The notes under the pieces: generated by a model
Told to the model about the DNA's origin: nothing
Database searches by the model: none
What the model saw: only the letters and a program-made list of their open reading frames with translations
Shown: one piece after another, positions 11,749-23,552 of the stretch
Layout: every line of letters starts with the position of its first letter
Numbering within the stretch: position 1 is the first letter of the stretch
Made by a program: the position numbers and the translations under genes
DNA from: Mytilisepta virgata
Lineage: Eukaryota; Mollusca; Bivalvia; Mytilida; Mytilidae
Assembly: GCA_028015205.1 (NCBI GenBank)
Contig: CM051510.1
Coordinates: forward strand, 29,202,580 to 29,266,579
Length of the DNA stretch: 64,000 nt
Direction of reading: 5' to 3'

Positions 11749-14652
11749 GGTTAAGGCCAGGTTAAAATGATTGTTGGTTTCCCCTAACAAGGGAAAATTT
11801 TCAAGGCCCGGCAGGCAGGAGTTTTTGTTTTTTTTTTGTTTTGTATGTGTATCAATTGTGTTGCTATAGAATATTTGTTCTACACGCAGTCTATTTTTTT
11901 ACTTGACAACTGGTATTAAACTTAGGTGACTTAAATAACAAAGAACTGGTGTCCATGACCATGTATTCAATCTTTAACCCATATATCTCTACATCGTCTG
12001 ATGTGTACATTTGGGTATGTGGACCACTATAATATTGTCGCTCACTGCCGAGGTGGCCATTTTGGGGTATTTAAACAACAGGGGAGCGAAACGCTTCCAA
12101 TCATTGTTAATACTATCTGTTAGGCGCTTCCGCGATCTAGATACCAAGGCGGGAAAAAATTACCTTGACATTGATGTGTTTCTAAACAACAAAACTGAAA
12201 CGTATATGAAAAAATGTTTGATTAAACATTGCTGGATTGGAACAAGACAATGGTCGAAAAAAAAACTAGAGGCTCTCAAGAGCCTGTATCGCTCACCTAG
12301 ATTTAACTTTTCACCTTGAGCAGGTGAAAAATTTAAGTGTTGCTGGTTTTTCTATAGGGTTCTATGTTAAACTAAGTTCAGCTGTGGCAGTCATCTTGGT
12401 TGACAGTCCAGGTCAATGGACACATTTTTAAAAGTGAAACATCTAAGGACCATTACAGCTAAGTCTTGTTCCAACTGGCTAAGTGGTTTCAGACAAGAAG
12501 ATTTTTCAATGAATTTTCCCATAGGATCCTATATTTAACTAAGTTTGGCCGTGGCAGCCATTTTGGTTGACAATCCAGGCGAACTGACATCATTCTGAAA
12601 GAGGACCATCTAAGGACCAATGCTGCCAAGCTTAGTTCAAATGGGCTCAGAAGTTTCAGACGAAAAGATTTTTTAGTGAATTTCCCATTGGGTCCTGAGT
12701 AAAACTAAGTTTGACTGTGGCGGCCATCTTGGTTCACAGTCCACGAAATCGGACACAATTCTGAAAGAGGACTATCTAAAGACCATTGCTACCAAGTCTA
12801 GTTCTAATTGGCTTAGTAGTTTCAGACAAGAAGATTTTTGAGTGAAATTCCCATAGGGTCCTATGTTAAACTAAGTTCGGTTCTGGCGGCCATATTGGTT
12901 GTCAGTCTGGGTCATCAGACACAATTCTGAATGAGAATCATCTAAGAACCACTGCTGCCTAGTCTGGTTTCAATCTGTCAAGTAGTTTCAGACAAGAAGA
13001 TTTTTCAATGAATTTTCCATAGGGCCCTATGTTAAACTAAGTTCGATGTGGTGGCCATTTTGGTTAACAGTCCTGGTCAGCGGACATACTTCTGAAAGAG
13101 AACCTCCTAAGGACCATAACTGCCAAGTTTGGTTCCAATTGGTCAGGTGGTTTCAGACAAGAAGACTTTTCAATGAATTTCCCACAGGGCCCTATGTTAA
13201 ACTAAGTTCAATGTGGCGGCCAAATTGGTTGTCAGTCCGGGTCATCGGACACAATTCTGAAAGAGGATCATCTAAGGACCATTGCTATCAAGTCTAGTTC
13301 TAACTGGCTTAGTTGTTTCAGACAAGAAGATTTTTGAGTGAATTTCCCATAAGGTCCTATGTTAAACTAAGTTCGGCTGTGGCGGCCATCTTGGTTCACA
13401 GTCCACAAAATCCGACAAATTTCTGAAAGAGGACCTCCTAAGGACCATTGCTGCCTAGTCTGGTTCCAATTGGTCAAGTTGTTTCAGACAAGAATACTTT
13501 TCAATGAATTTCCCATAGGGCCCTATGTTAAACTAAGTTCGGTTGTGGCAGCCATATTGGTTGTCTATCCGGGTCATCAGACACAATTCTGAAAGAGGAT
13601 CATCTAAGGACCATTGATGCCAAGTCTGGTTCCAATTGGTCAAGTGGTTTCAGACAAGAAGATTTTTCAATGAATTTTCCTATAGGGCCCTATGTTAAAC
13701 TAAGTTCGGCTGTGGCGACCATTTTGTTTAACAGTCCGCGTCAGCGGACATACTTCTGAAAGAGAACCTCATAAGGACCTTTACTGTCAAGTTTGGTTCC
13801 AATTGGCCTTGTAGTTTCATAGAAGAAGATTTTTTAAATTCATCCCCCCTTTTTCTATTTTTAGTAACAGCAGCCATGTCTGTTGGAAGTCGAGAATATC
13901 GGACATATATTTGGATGGAGACCACCCAAGGACCATTCCATCAAAGTTTGGTCCGAATTGGCCAAGTGGTTTCAGAGGAAATGATCTTTAAAGGAAAGTT
14001 TAGGCCGGATGCCATCTTTAAAGGGCAAAAACTCCTGTAAGGGGTCAACCAATGATGTTGGTCATGTTTACTTATTTGTAGATCTTACTTTGTTGAACAT
14101 TTTTGCTGTTTCCAATTTGCCTTTATCTATAATAATATTCAAGATAATAACCTAAAACTGCAAAATTTCCTTAAAATTAACAATTCAGGGGCAATAACCC
14201 AACTAAGGGTTGACCGATTCGTCTAAAAATTTCATGGCAAGTAGATCTTGACCTGATGAACATTTTTACCCCATGTCAGTTTTGCTCTAAATGCTTTAGT
14301 TTTTGAGATATAAGCCAAAAACTACAGTTTACCCCTATGTTCTATTTTTAGCCATGTCGGCCATGTTGGTTGGCAGGCGGGGTCATCGGACACATTTTTT
14401 AAACTAGATACCCTAATGATGCTTTTGGCCAAATTTGGTTCCATTTGGCCCAGTAGTTTCAGAGGAGAAGATTTTTGTAAAAGTTAACAGACGACGACGA
14501 CGACGACGACGACGACGGACGACGACGGACGCCAAGTGATGAGAAAAGCTCACTTGACCTTTCAGGTCAGGTGAGCTAATAAATGACTCGGCCATTTAAA
14601 ATAGACCCGGCCGGGTTAGGGGAAACCAACAATCATTTTTCCTTGGCCTAAC
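11749..14652. mobile_element. 2.9-kb composite bounded by ~38-bp inverted repeats
   Basis: 'gttaaggccaggttaaaatg' continuing to 'ttggtttcccctaac' at 11749-11787 is the reverse complement, with few changes, of 14615-14652 (gttaggggaaacc...ggcctaac). Between them lie an unassigned 12000-12260 segment with 'aggtggccattttgggg' and the full tandem-core element at 12265-14578. I cannot tell whether the inverted repeats are the ends of one transposon or two flanking insertions. Confidence 0.5.
12265..14578 (+). mobile_element. Large tandem-core element, 'gaggctctcaagagcctg' head
   Basis: Starts 'actagaggctctcaagagcc' (GGCTCT-CA-AGAGCC hairpin) and 'tgtatcgctcacct'. About nine units of ~165 bp follow, each with 'cctatgttaaactaagttcg', 'gtttcagacaagaagattt' and 'ctgaaagagga'. 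Then come a less repetitive part and a (GAC)n tract at 14491-14535. It ends in 'agctcacttgacc' and 'ggtcaggtgagct', a near-perfect hairpin. The left GCTCACCT and right AGGTGAGC are inverted. The short open frames inside are by-products of the repeat. Confidence 0.75.
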
Positions 14653-16737
14653 TCTTTTAAAATAAGTAGATATCAAATTTGTCCAAGACATTGCTGATAT
14701 AAAATCTGTGATATAACTTTCATAGAATTCTGACAAGAGCCCTAAGATGCCATTTTCCATTTAATATAACCACGGGGTATAACTTTTAAAAAAAAGTCAA
14801 TCAGCACTGATTTTCAAATCTGTCTGAGACATTGCTGATATAAACCTTTTTTTTTTTTATAAAAATTTAACATTTGAGAGCGCTTACAAGGCCATTTTCC
14901 ATATAATTTACATTTCCAAGGGGCATAAATCTTTTAAAAATAGTCGATCGGCACCAATTTTCAACTTGTTAAAACACTGTTAATATAAACCTATGTCATA
15001 AGTTTCATAAAATTCTGGCAATAATTGTACATGAGAGAACAATAACAAGACCAGACAGACGTACACACGCCCGGTATTTCTATGTCTTCCAAAAAGTATG
15101 GAGCGGGGGACAAAAATGTTCAAAAATAAGAAATTATTACACATGTTGTAGACAATGATTTAGTGAATGTGCAGCAAATGGATTTCAATAATAACAAAAA
15201 TATATGCAAACTAAAATATTTTCAATAATTTTAAAGTAATATGAAACGAATTGTTGAAAAAAATAGTATTAAACTTTTATTCATATACATGTTTTAGTGA
15301 AAACTATAATGTTTTAATGTGAAACTCCATGAAATGTACGGCTTCTGAATTATTATCTTTCATTGTGTAATTGCCCCCAGGTATTTCTGTATGTAGTGAC
15401 CTTAATATGAACCCTCTCGTTAGATAAATCGGCAATCGCATTGCGCACATGCGGAATAAAAGAAAAAGTAAATAAACAGTGCAAACTAAAAGTGACAGAA
15501 AAAGGGTCCGTCATCATCATCATACTTAATTTGAAATTTAAGTTTAATGCTTAGAAAAGGTTGAGCTAAAAATATCAATAGTGGAGGAAAATAAAAAAAA
15601 ACAAACAAGCATATACAAATGTAGTTCCAACTTAAAAATAAAAATTTTCTTATCATAAACGTGCTTTCCTGCATGTCAATAGTTTATCCAGGTGACGATC
15701 AGTCAACTTTGGTAGATGTACCCGAGAGATAATAAGCAGCCATTTGTTTGATCAGGAATGACGAAATGAAAATTTTTGTTATGTTACGTGATAGGTGCGT
15801 AATAAAGGGTTATTATGTGGACAGACGACTATTAAAGTTTAAAGTATATGTATGCATTGATACAACAATCTCGTTTTCTTTCATCATGAACTCGTTTCAT
15901 ATTACTTAAAAATGAAATACACAAAACATGGAACACACAAATTATAAATGTCTAGCAAAAAACTTTTAAAACCTCAGTACATGTATTTTGGACATTAAAT
16001 ACCTTTTTCCTGTAAATTTTCCTGAAATATTTAGCAAACAGTGAAATATTCAAGTAACTTGAATATTTTAGTAAAGTTCATACTAGAATATTCATGAATT
16101 ATCTTGACAGAACAGCAGATAACTGATTTTTGCTGTTCATCATTTAGAACGAAGGACACTGCAAAGTTGGGCAGCTAGTTGAACCGTGTACATTGAAGGC
16201 CAAATGAAGGATACATTTATAGTGTTTGAAGTGGACAGCATGTTTGACACAAAAAATGTTAAGGACAATCCTCTTGACATAAAACATGAAAGTCCAATTG
16301 TGTCATTAAGTTTTGACTAATTACCTTGAAAATCAATAAGGTATGGACTGACAAGTCCCACTGTGACCTTGACAATCAATTGTGTTCCAGATTTTGATAA
16401 AGACTTACAATGTACTAGATTTGATCAGATGCAAACTAATAAAGAAAGAATCTCTGAAACAGATTTTTGTTATTTAAACCTTGCCAAGGGATATAATGGC
16501 TGAAAAATAACAAATTGGCCACAATTCGAGCATAGCCTGGGGTTTAAGGTTGCTGAAAACATTTCCACATTTCAATTCAATTGATTGAGTCTTTAAAGTT
16601 ATTGAATGGAAACCATTAATTCAAATTTTAAGGGGGGATTTTAACTATGGAACTATAAATGGTAAATCTGCCAAATTCAAACTTGTTCTTAACAACATTT
16701 CCAAGTTTGTCTTTTAAATGTAGTTGAACAGAAAAAA
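14653..16737. other. AT-rich non-coding DNA
   Basis: 14660-15110 has a few degenerate units with 'attttcaa' and 'tctgacaa', ending 'gaccagacagacgtacac', so it is probably another decayed tandem-core element. From 15120 to 16737 I see no gene, tRNA or clear repeat. Confidence 0.4.
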
Positions 16738-17802
16738 AATGTGTGAGTCTTCCAAGGAAGACATGTATCGCCTGCGGACGTCAATTTTTACAAAATATAT
16801 TAAAATTTTCTAAAAATGGAATTTTGCATTAAAGTTAGTTTGCATCAAATTGCTGTGAGCTGTTATGGAGTAGTTGAGGATAGAAGTTTCGAACCTCTCC
16901 TTTTTTTTTCAAAAATGGCAATTTTTACAAAAAAAAATATATATGCACACCTGTGCATTAAGGTTAATGCACAGAGGAAGTTTCATCAAATTCCTTTGAG
17001 CGGTTATGGAGTAGTTGAGGATAGAAGTTTTTTTACCCCCCCCCCCCCTTTTTTTTTAAAAAATGTCAATTTTTAGAGAAAAAAAATTAAAATTTTCTGA
17101 AAATGAAATATATGTGCACACCTGTGTATCAAGGTTAATGAACAGAGAAAGTTTAATCAAATTCCTTTGAGCGGTAATGGAGTAGTTGAGGATAGAAGTT
17201 TTGCCCCCCCCCCCCCTTTTTTTGGAAAAATGTCAATTTTTACAAAAAAAATTGAAATTTTCTAAAAATGAAATATATATGCACACCTGTGCATTAAGGT
17301 TAATGTACAGAGAAAGTTTCATCAAATTCCTTAGAGCGGTTATGGAGTAGTTGAGGATAGAAGTTTTGACCCCCCCCCCCCCCCATTTTTTCAAAAATGT
17401 TAATTTTTAGAGAAAAAAAATTCAAATTTTCTAAAAATGAAATATATATGCACACCTGGGCATTAAGGTTAATGCACAGAGAAAGTTTCATCAAATTCCT
17501 TTGAGCGGTTATGGAGTAGTTGAGGATAGAAGTTCCCCCCCCCCCTTTTTTTTTGCAAAAATGTCAATTTTTACAAAAAAAAAATTAAAATTTTCTAAAA
17601 ATGAAATATATATGCACACCTTTGCATTAAGGTTAATGCACAGAAAAAGTTTTATCAAATTCCTTTGAGCGGTTTAGGACGAGTTGAGGATAGAAGAAAA
17701 GTGTGACGACGCAAGACGCAGGACGACGCAAGACGCAGGACGACGCAAGACGACAGATAGTGATCCCTATGTGTCGACCATGCGTTCCGCAGGCGACACA
17801 AA
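16738..17802 (+). mobile_element. Tandem-core element with in-phase poly(C) tracts
   Basis: Head 'gtcttccaaggaagac' (perfect hairpin) then 'atgtatcgcctgcgga'. Six units of about 166 bp follow, each with 'atatatgcacacctgtgcat', 'ttcatcaaattcctttgag' and 'agttgaggatagaag'. In the middle units a run of 9-14 C follows 'agaagtt' at the same place (around 17038, 17204, 17371, 17535). It ends in 'gacgacgcaagacgcag' repeats and 'ttccgcaggcgacac', the inverse of the head. Confidence 0.75.
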
Positions 17803-18152
17803 AATATCTGAAAGGGACATAACTATGGAATGACTAATGACAAGTCTGTCGAATTCTCACTTAGACTGTGGTCTATATGGTTACTTACAACATTTCAAAG
17901 TTTCAAATCGTTCAAAAGTTATTGAAGGAAAAACCATATGAACATACACAATGGGGTAAAACTTGATGCCTCGTTCGTCAACGATACTTATTTAATATTT
18001 ATTTATTATTCAACAGTGGGGTAGGGGTAAATATATACATATGGTTTACTCATATGGTTAACCTTGTAATCCAAGACAATATGTGTGTGGTCTGGAAGAT
18101 GTATTTGAGGTAATCTATTTATACTTTTTATTGGACAAAATGTTACTATTAC

Positions 18153-18213
18153 CTTTTCAAACACAACATTTATCCCATAGTCATATAGGAGTTCTTCTCC
18201 CAACTGTATGTCT
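18153..18213 (-). CDS. SET-domain-like exon (C-terminal SET motif)
   Basis: On the minus strand an acceptor 'tatttttttttgcttttcag' precedes 61 bases. The first completes an Arg codon, and 20 codons follow reading DIQLGEELLYDYGINVVFEK, ending at a GTAATA donor. The Arg-Asp-Ile...Gly-Glu-Glu-Leu-Leu-Tyr-Asp-Tyr-Gly run matches the catalytic-site motif at the end of SET methyltransferase domains of the KMT5A kind, where the Tyr of Tyr-Asp-Tyr lines the lysine channel. I could not find the upstream SET exons, and the exon after it must have length 1 mod 3 to reach the repeat exon, so membership of the unnamed gene is unproven. It could be a lone relic exon. Confidence 0.5.
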
Positions 18214-18600
18214 CTGAAAAGCAAAAAAAAATATAACAATATTTACTAGGGATGACAACACAAGGAAATTGACATTGTACAAAATATAGCTTTGTTACTA
18301 TAATTAGGACATAAACACAACTAGTATAAAATTTTTAATAACACTGTTGTTTTCTTGTTATTATTGAGATGTAATACTAAAGTTATTTAAATTAAATATT
18401 TGATGCATCATTTGTTAGCCATCTGTTCAAACGCCACTTAAATTAATTGGGATTTAATTGAAATCGACATCATCGTTATGCAAATTATGACCTTTATGTC
18501 ATATCTGGCAATGCACATTGCTTGCTTAAAGTTTCTTTCAGGTTAAAGACTTAATTATTAGACAAAAATATGCATTTTATTTCGAAAAACTGTAAATATA

Positions 18601-18752
18601 AGAATTTAATGCTCTTTTTTGAAAATGTATACAGAAATAAATGCAAGTAACGATCACATTTTTAGCAAGAAGGGCTTCCAAGCTTCATACAAAATGTGAT
18701 AGCTACTTGCATTTATTTCCGTATACATTTTCAAAAAACAGCATTCATTTCT
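18601..18752. repeat. Long hairpin (62-bp arms), MITE-like
   Basis: 18601-18662 and 18691-18752 are inverted copies with about six mismatches, separated by a 28-base loop. The arms include 'gaaaatgtatac' and 'gaaataaatgcaagta'. Confidence 0.85.
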
Positions 18753-18857
18753 ATATAACAAGTTCTTTAGAGAACCGTATACAATTACTTTTATTGGGAA
18801 TGGTTGTCAACATGGTTGTATTAGTCTCCTGTTAAATTTTCATAAAAAAAAAAAAAA

Positions 18858-18990
18858 AAAAACTTGTTTAGTTGGGGTTTAATGCCGTTTTCAGCACACT
18901 TGGCCATTTCCCGGTGGCCAGTTTTTATTGGTGGAGGAAGCCGGAGTACCCGGAGCACTCACTCCCATTTTTCTCTATGTCGCTATGTTG
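18858..18990 (+). repeat. Bivalve SINE-like fragment
   Basis: 'ggggtttaatgccgttttca', 'tcccggtggccagttttt' and 'tggtggaggaagccggagta' form a unit I recognise as a common bivalve interspersed repeat. An older trace is at 1185-1255. Confidence 0.55.
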
Positions 18991-19559
18991 TAGATTTAAC
19001 AACACTGACTCCATTTATTTCCTGGACTGATTAACTTTCCAATCAGCCAATCAGATTTCAGTCTTTACAAGCATAAGATCAAGGATTAAATTCAAGAATT
19101 TTCAATAGTTCAAACAGATGCCTTTGCCATTACAAGAGCTCATCATGGGCAAGCCAGAGATCAATCAATCAAATCATTCTCCTCAGCATGAAAAAAAAAT
19201 TTGTGACGAATGTATGGACAGACCAAGGACAGACCAAGGATCCAGAATTTTTCTGACACAATTTCGGTCATTTTCAAGTGACATGAAAAAGAATGTCAAA
19301 TTGTTTTCTAACAGTCATATTCAATCTTGAAACTGACGAAGACTGTGCAGAGTTTTACTAAACAATGTCATATAAAAGAACCCTAAAAATAATTTTTTTT
19401 TAAAAATCAGTTTTATTTTGGATCCTATGAACATCAATGTGGACAAATTTAAAAACAGAGCCCAAAATCCAAATACACAGATTCAGCATACATGTATACC
19501 AATGTATTAAGAACCAACAGAACTCAAGACTTTAAACCCCATTAAAACTGGTCAATTTG

Positions 19560-20900
19560 TAACAAGAGTGGACACAGTAAAATGTCTCCCCTGTTGTAGT
19601 GTTGATAATTGAATTTATGTTGAAAGTAAAAAAAAATAAGTTTATACCACAAGCATTACATGTACATTAAATTAACAATTAAATGATCAATGTACATGAG
19701 GTAAGGGTGAGATAATCCTTTCAGCCAGACATGTAGGTCGTGCAACCATTCCATTCACCAAATTCAATTAAGCTATTGCTAAAAGTATCTCAGAAACAAA
19801 CCCCATAAAAAAATTGAACTTTGACCAATGAACCATGAAAAGCAGGTCAAGGTCAAATGACACCTGCCAGACAGACATACACACCTTACAATTATTCCAT
19901 ACACCAAACATAGTTCTACTATCCCTATAGTATCTGAAAAAAGACCAAATCAGAGAAATTAACATTGACCAATGAACCATGAAAATAAGGTCAAGGTCAG
20001 ATGAAACCTGCCAGACAAATATATACACCTTACAATCATTCCATAAACCAAAGATAGTTCACCTATACCTTATAGTATCTGAAGAAATACCAAACAAGAT
20101 TTCAGAGTGGACACACTGAAAAAAATGTCTTGCCTGTTCTTATGAACTCTTGTGTTCATAATTGAATTTATGTTGAAAGTAAACTAGAGGCTCTCAAGAG
20201 CCTGTATCGCTCACAGACCAAATCAGAGAAATTCAACATTGACCAAACAGACCAATGAACCATGAAACTAAGGTCAAGGTCAAATGATACCAGCCAGACA
20301 AATATACATGTATACATGTACCTATATACAAATACAGTTCACCTATTCCTTATAGTATCTGATTGATTGATTGATTGTTGCTTAACGTCCAGTGGCAAAT
20401 ATTTCATGCATCTTCAGAACGAGAACCAGTTCAATTTATCAAACAATTCAATTAGGGGTGGGATGGGACACAAAGGGGAACCAATTTTGACTGCCACTGT
20501 AAAAGGAGGATGGTTGGGTAGGGTCGGATAATTTAGCCTTCTGTAGCGGCCATCAGCTTGCTCTTTTTCGAAAACTACAGAAGGGATCTTTAGCGTGCAG
20601 GGAGTGTGGCATTCTCCAAACACGTTACCCACTATGGTCCGCGGTCAGGCTTTCCGTATTATGACCTGACAACCCCCCCAACGAGAGGGTCTCCCCTATC
20701 CGCCACCTGGGGACGCGCTAGACAGCTCTATGGGTTGAGCCCCCGTGATCCATCACAGGTGCCTAGCTTTTATAGTATCTGAAAAAAAAGAGACCAAATA
20801 AGATAAAATTACCATTGACAAATGAACCATGAAAATAAGGTCAAGTTCAGATGATTACTGCCAGACAGACAAGTACACCTTACAAACGTTCCATACCAGG
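19560..20900 (+). mobile_element. Nested remnants of the 'gtggacacac' tandem-core family
   Basis: Heads 'caagagtggacacagtaaaa' at 19560 and 'agagtggacacactgaaa' near 20103 each open a stretch with 'gaaccatgaaaa' and 'aggtcaaggtcagatga' units. At 20186-20218 the head of a different family ('actagaggctctcaagagcc') is fused in, cut right after 'tatcgctcac'. The 20363-20769 element is inserted in the last unit. The cluster stops near 20900. Confidence 0.6.
20363..20769 (-). mobile_element. SINE-like element, copy 1, with target-site duplication
   Basis: About 407 bp running from a (GATT)n tract to 'ccatcacaggtgcctagc'. It is flanked by a 13-bp direct repeat TTATAGTATCTGA at 20350-20362 and 20770-20782. 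On the minus strand it ends 'gccactggacgttaagcaac' plus (CAAT)n, the same tail core as the tRNA-derived SINE at 41981-42341, but its body is unrelated and I see no B box. A copy of about the same length at 23638-24043 is nearly identical, so the family was recently active. Confidence 0.75.
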
Positions 20901-20984
20901 GATGTCACAAGTTGCAGGAGAATTTTGAAAAGTTACATGTATATGAGATTTTTTTTTCTGTGTCCACAATAGCCTTGCGAAGTG

Positions 20985-21075
20985 AGATGGCCTTCATGGC
21001 CAGGGGTATGGGGGGGCCACTCCAGGCCCCCAGAAAATTTTGGGGTATTTGGTGCAAAATCCTGCATTCTGGCAC
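20985..21075 (+). repeat. Short fragment shared with 26285-26440
   Basis: 'ggcaccaatttcc'-adjacent DNA here carries 'gcaaaatcctgcattctg' downstream of a G/C-rich 'ggggccactccaggccccc' dyad. The same 'gcaaaatcctgcattctgag' occurs twice at 26360-26430 after 'aacgcgccgcgaacttgct'. It is a small decayed repeat. Confidence 0.45.
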
Positions 21076-21779
21076 CAATTTCCACTGTTTCAAATTGTCA
21101 ATTTTTAGTTTATAGATCTTAAAAAATTCAGATGACTCCATCTCAGACTTTTTGAGAACATGTCCTGTGTTGAAGGTATTGCTGCCAATTTTGGATGAAG
21201 AACACTAATAAAAGCGCTGTTCTTCGCTTCATGTTTTTCTTGATTTAGTATCCAATTTTATAAAAGTCAATTTTATATAGCAGAAATGGATGTGTTACTG
21301 TTATCCGTCTTGACTGTTTGCAGAATTGAAATAAAATGTCAAAAACCTCACTATCTGTAATTTAGAGATGAATTTATAAAAAAAATATTGTGTTTTTGTA
21401 AATCAAATAAGTAGAATCTGGGCTTGGGCAACTCAATATTTAAGGTTATACCCATCATGCCTTTTGTCCACTAATTGATAAATTTTTTTATAGAAATTAA
21501 TTTAAAAAGCAAAATTTGTAAGGGTTCCGCGGAACCCAAATTCTCGCCTACTTTTGATGTTGTCTATATTTTCAGTGTGATAGGTGAATACACATAATAG
21601 ATTTGCAGTTAATGAAATAAAACATTTGAAATGTATGAAAAAAGATTTTGTTGTAAAAAATTAATATAGTATGCAATTATATATATATAGATTTATAAAT
21701 GAGTAGAAACATAAATTTATTGAATGAACAAATGTTAAAGACAAATTTGAAAGTGCTTAATGATCTAGCCTTTAATTAA

Positions 21780-22265
21780 AAATTTTTTAAAAACTTTCAC
21801 AACATAGTGAATGCAATGTTAAGTCCATTTATATGTAAAAAACTGAAAAAACAGAAATAAATATTTTACAAAATTTTCTCCTGGATACAATCTTTATAAC
21901 ATAAACAAGCTTCTGTCCAAATTTGGTAAAATTCCTGGATAGTTTAAGAAAGTTATTAAAATTTTAAAAACTTTAACCACAGAGTGAATGTAATGTTTCC
22001 TGGCAGAAAAACTAAGTCCATTTACAAGTAAAATACAGAAAAAAATAATTTTTTTTTACTAAATTTACTTCTGGATACTATCTTATGATCATAAACAAGC
22101 TTCTGTCCAAGTTTGGTACAAATCCAGGATAGTTTAAGAAAGTTATTAAAATTTCAAAGACTTTAACCACAGAGTGAATATTTGTGGACGCCGCCGCCGA
22201 TACCGACGGAATGTAGGATCGCTATGTCTCGCTTTTTCGACAAAAGTCAAAGGCTCGACAAAAAA
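21780..22265 (+). mobile_element. Tandem-core element remnant ending in the 'ggctcgac' hairpin
   Basis: Two to three units with 'aactaagtccatttacaagt', 'aacaagcttctgtcca' and 'tggatagtttaagaaagtta' end in 'acgccgccgccgata' and 'ctcgctttttcgac...gtcaaaggctcgac'. Another copy surrounds the SINE at 41820-42530, and both end like the element at 6043-6880. Confidence 0.6.
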
Positions 22266-22291
22266 CAGTAAATAATATTTATATAATATAC

Positions 22292-22341
22292 CACTGTCCA
22301 CTGTATGGTCTGATACAGTATCTTTCTTCCTTTTCCTTGAC
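22292..22341 (-). CDS. Possible small basic exon
   Basis: Between an acceptor (atatatattgtag) and a donor (GTG|GTATAT) on the minus strand, a 50-base segment is open in the frame SRKRKKDTVSDHTVDS. That reads like a nuclear-localisation segment. It lies upstream of the SET-like exon, but a direct splice to that exon gives a stop or the wrong phase. Weak, motif-only evidence. Confidence 0.2.
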
Positions 22342-23552
22342 CTACAATATATATATACAGTTAGGTCGTCACAATACTGTGATTTTCCTCGCAAAATGCG
22401 GGCGTGGACAAGCGTGGTCGGATTCATTAGTCCACTAATTAGCGTGGGTACCACAGAAAACAATTTTTCTCCACACAAACATCGTGGATACCATGCTAAT
22501 CGGTTGATGGGACCACATGTAACATCTATTTTTAGATGTACATGTGTGATATGTTGTCTTTCTTTTGTAGGTATGCTGTACAGTTGGAAGTAAATTAACT
22601 TTCTGACATATTTGATGCAGTTATCTTAAATAAAAATATAGTTTAAGGATGATCACTGGTCTAATAGGAAATAAATAGGATATGAAATAGGTGTTTTAAT
22701 TTGAGAGAACATATGAATAGTAAACAAATAAGCAAGAAAAAAATATAGGTTCATGTGCTCATTTTAGAGCTATGAGGCCTTGAAAATTTGCAGGAAATGG
22801 GTTTTCTCTGGATTTTTAACAGTCTTTGCATTGACAACTTCAGTCTCTCAAAAATTTATGAAAAAATAAAAAGGATTTCATAAAATTTTGTCAAATACCA
22901 TTTTAAGGTATATATGATTGAATTATAAAAGAAAAAGTGGGGGTTCATGGGCAAAAAAATTTTGTGTTTAAGAAATGGATAAAACCCGATAATTCCGAAA
23001 ATTTGACAAAAAGACCAAAACATGGCCAGCCAGCATCCTTAATATTAAGATTTTATTTTGTAATTTTCATTCTTGTTCTACCCCCAAGGTGATACTACGA
23101 TCGCTATACATTATTAGCATTAAATGGCATTCTCTTTATACCCGTACGCATTAAATGACTTCTATTTTTATTTTAAAAGTCAAAATGGATCCAGTTCTGT
23201 GGTGCATATGATCTGCGTCTGCTGTTTGTACAACACATTATTCTTCAGACGAATTCTTTTGTGTATTGACCATGTATTCATGGTATTGAGTGCATATTCT
23301 GCGGGCATACTTATACGCCCATTTCAGTCAGACCACTTTCATTTTGAAGCATGAAACCATGACTGAAATAAGTTCACTTGTGTTTTATTAATTAATATAA
23401 ATACGCGTATAAGTTTGGTGGATTTTGTACATGACGATTACGCCGGAAATTTACATTACGGCACAAATGATATTGATTTTAAAAACACGTGCATTTTCTA
23501 GTGATTCAACAACAAAAAAGATTTAATATTTATATATTATACAGTAATAAAA

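Noticed and set aside
12011..12319. 102-codon plus-strand frame
   Set aside because: It runs from anonymous repeat DNA into the head of the tandem-core element, so it is a chance frame.
20414..20632. 72-codon minus-strand frame
   Set aside because: Internal to the SINE-like element, and its twin copy shows it is not conserved as coding.
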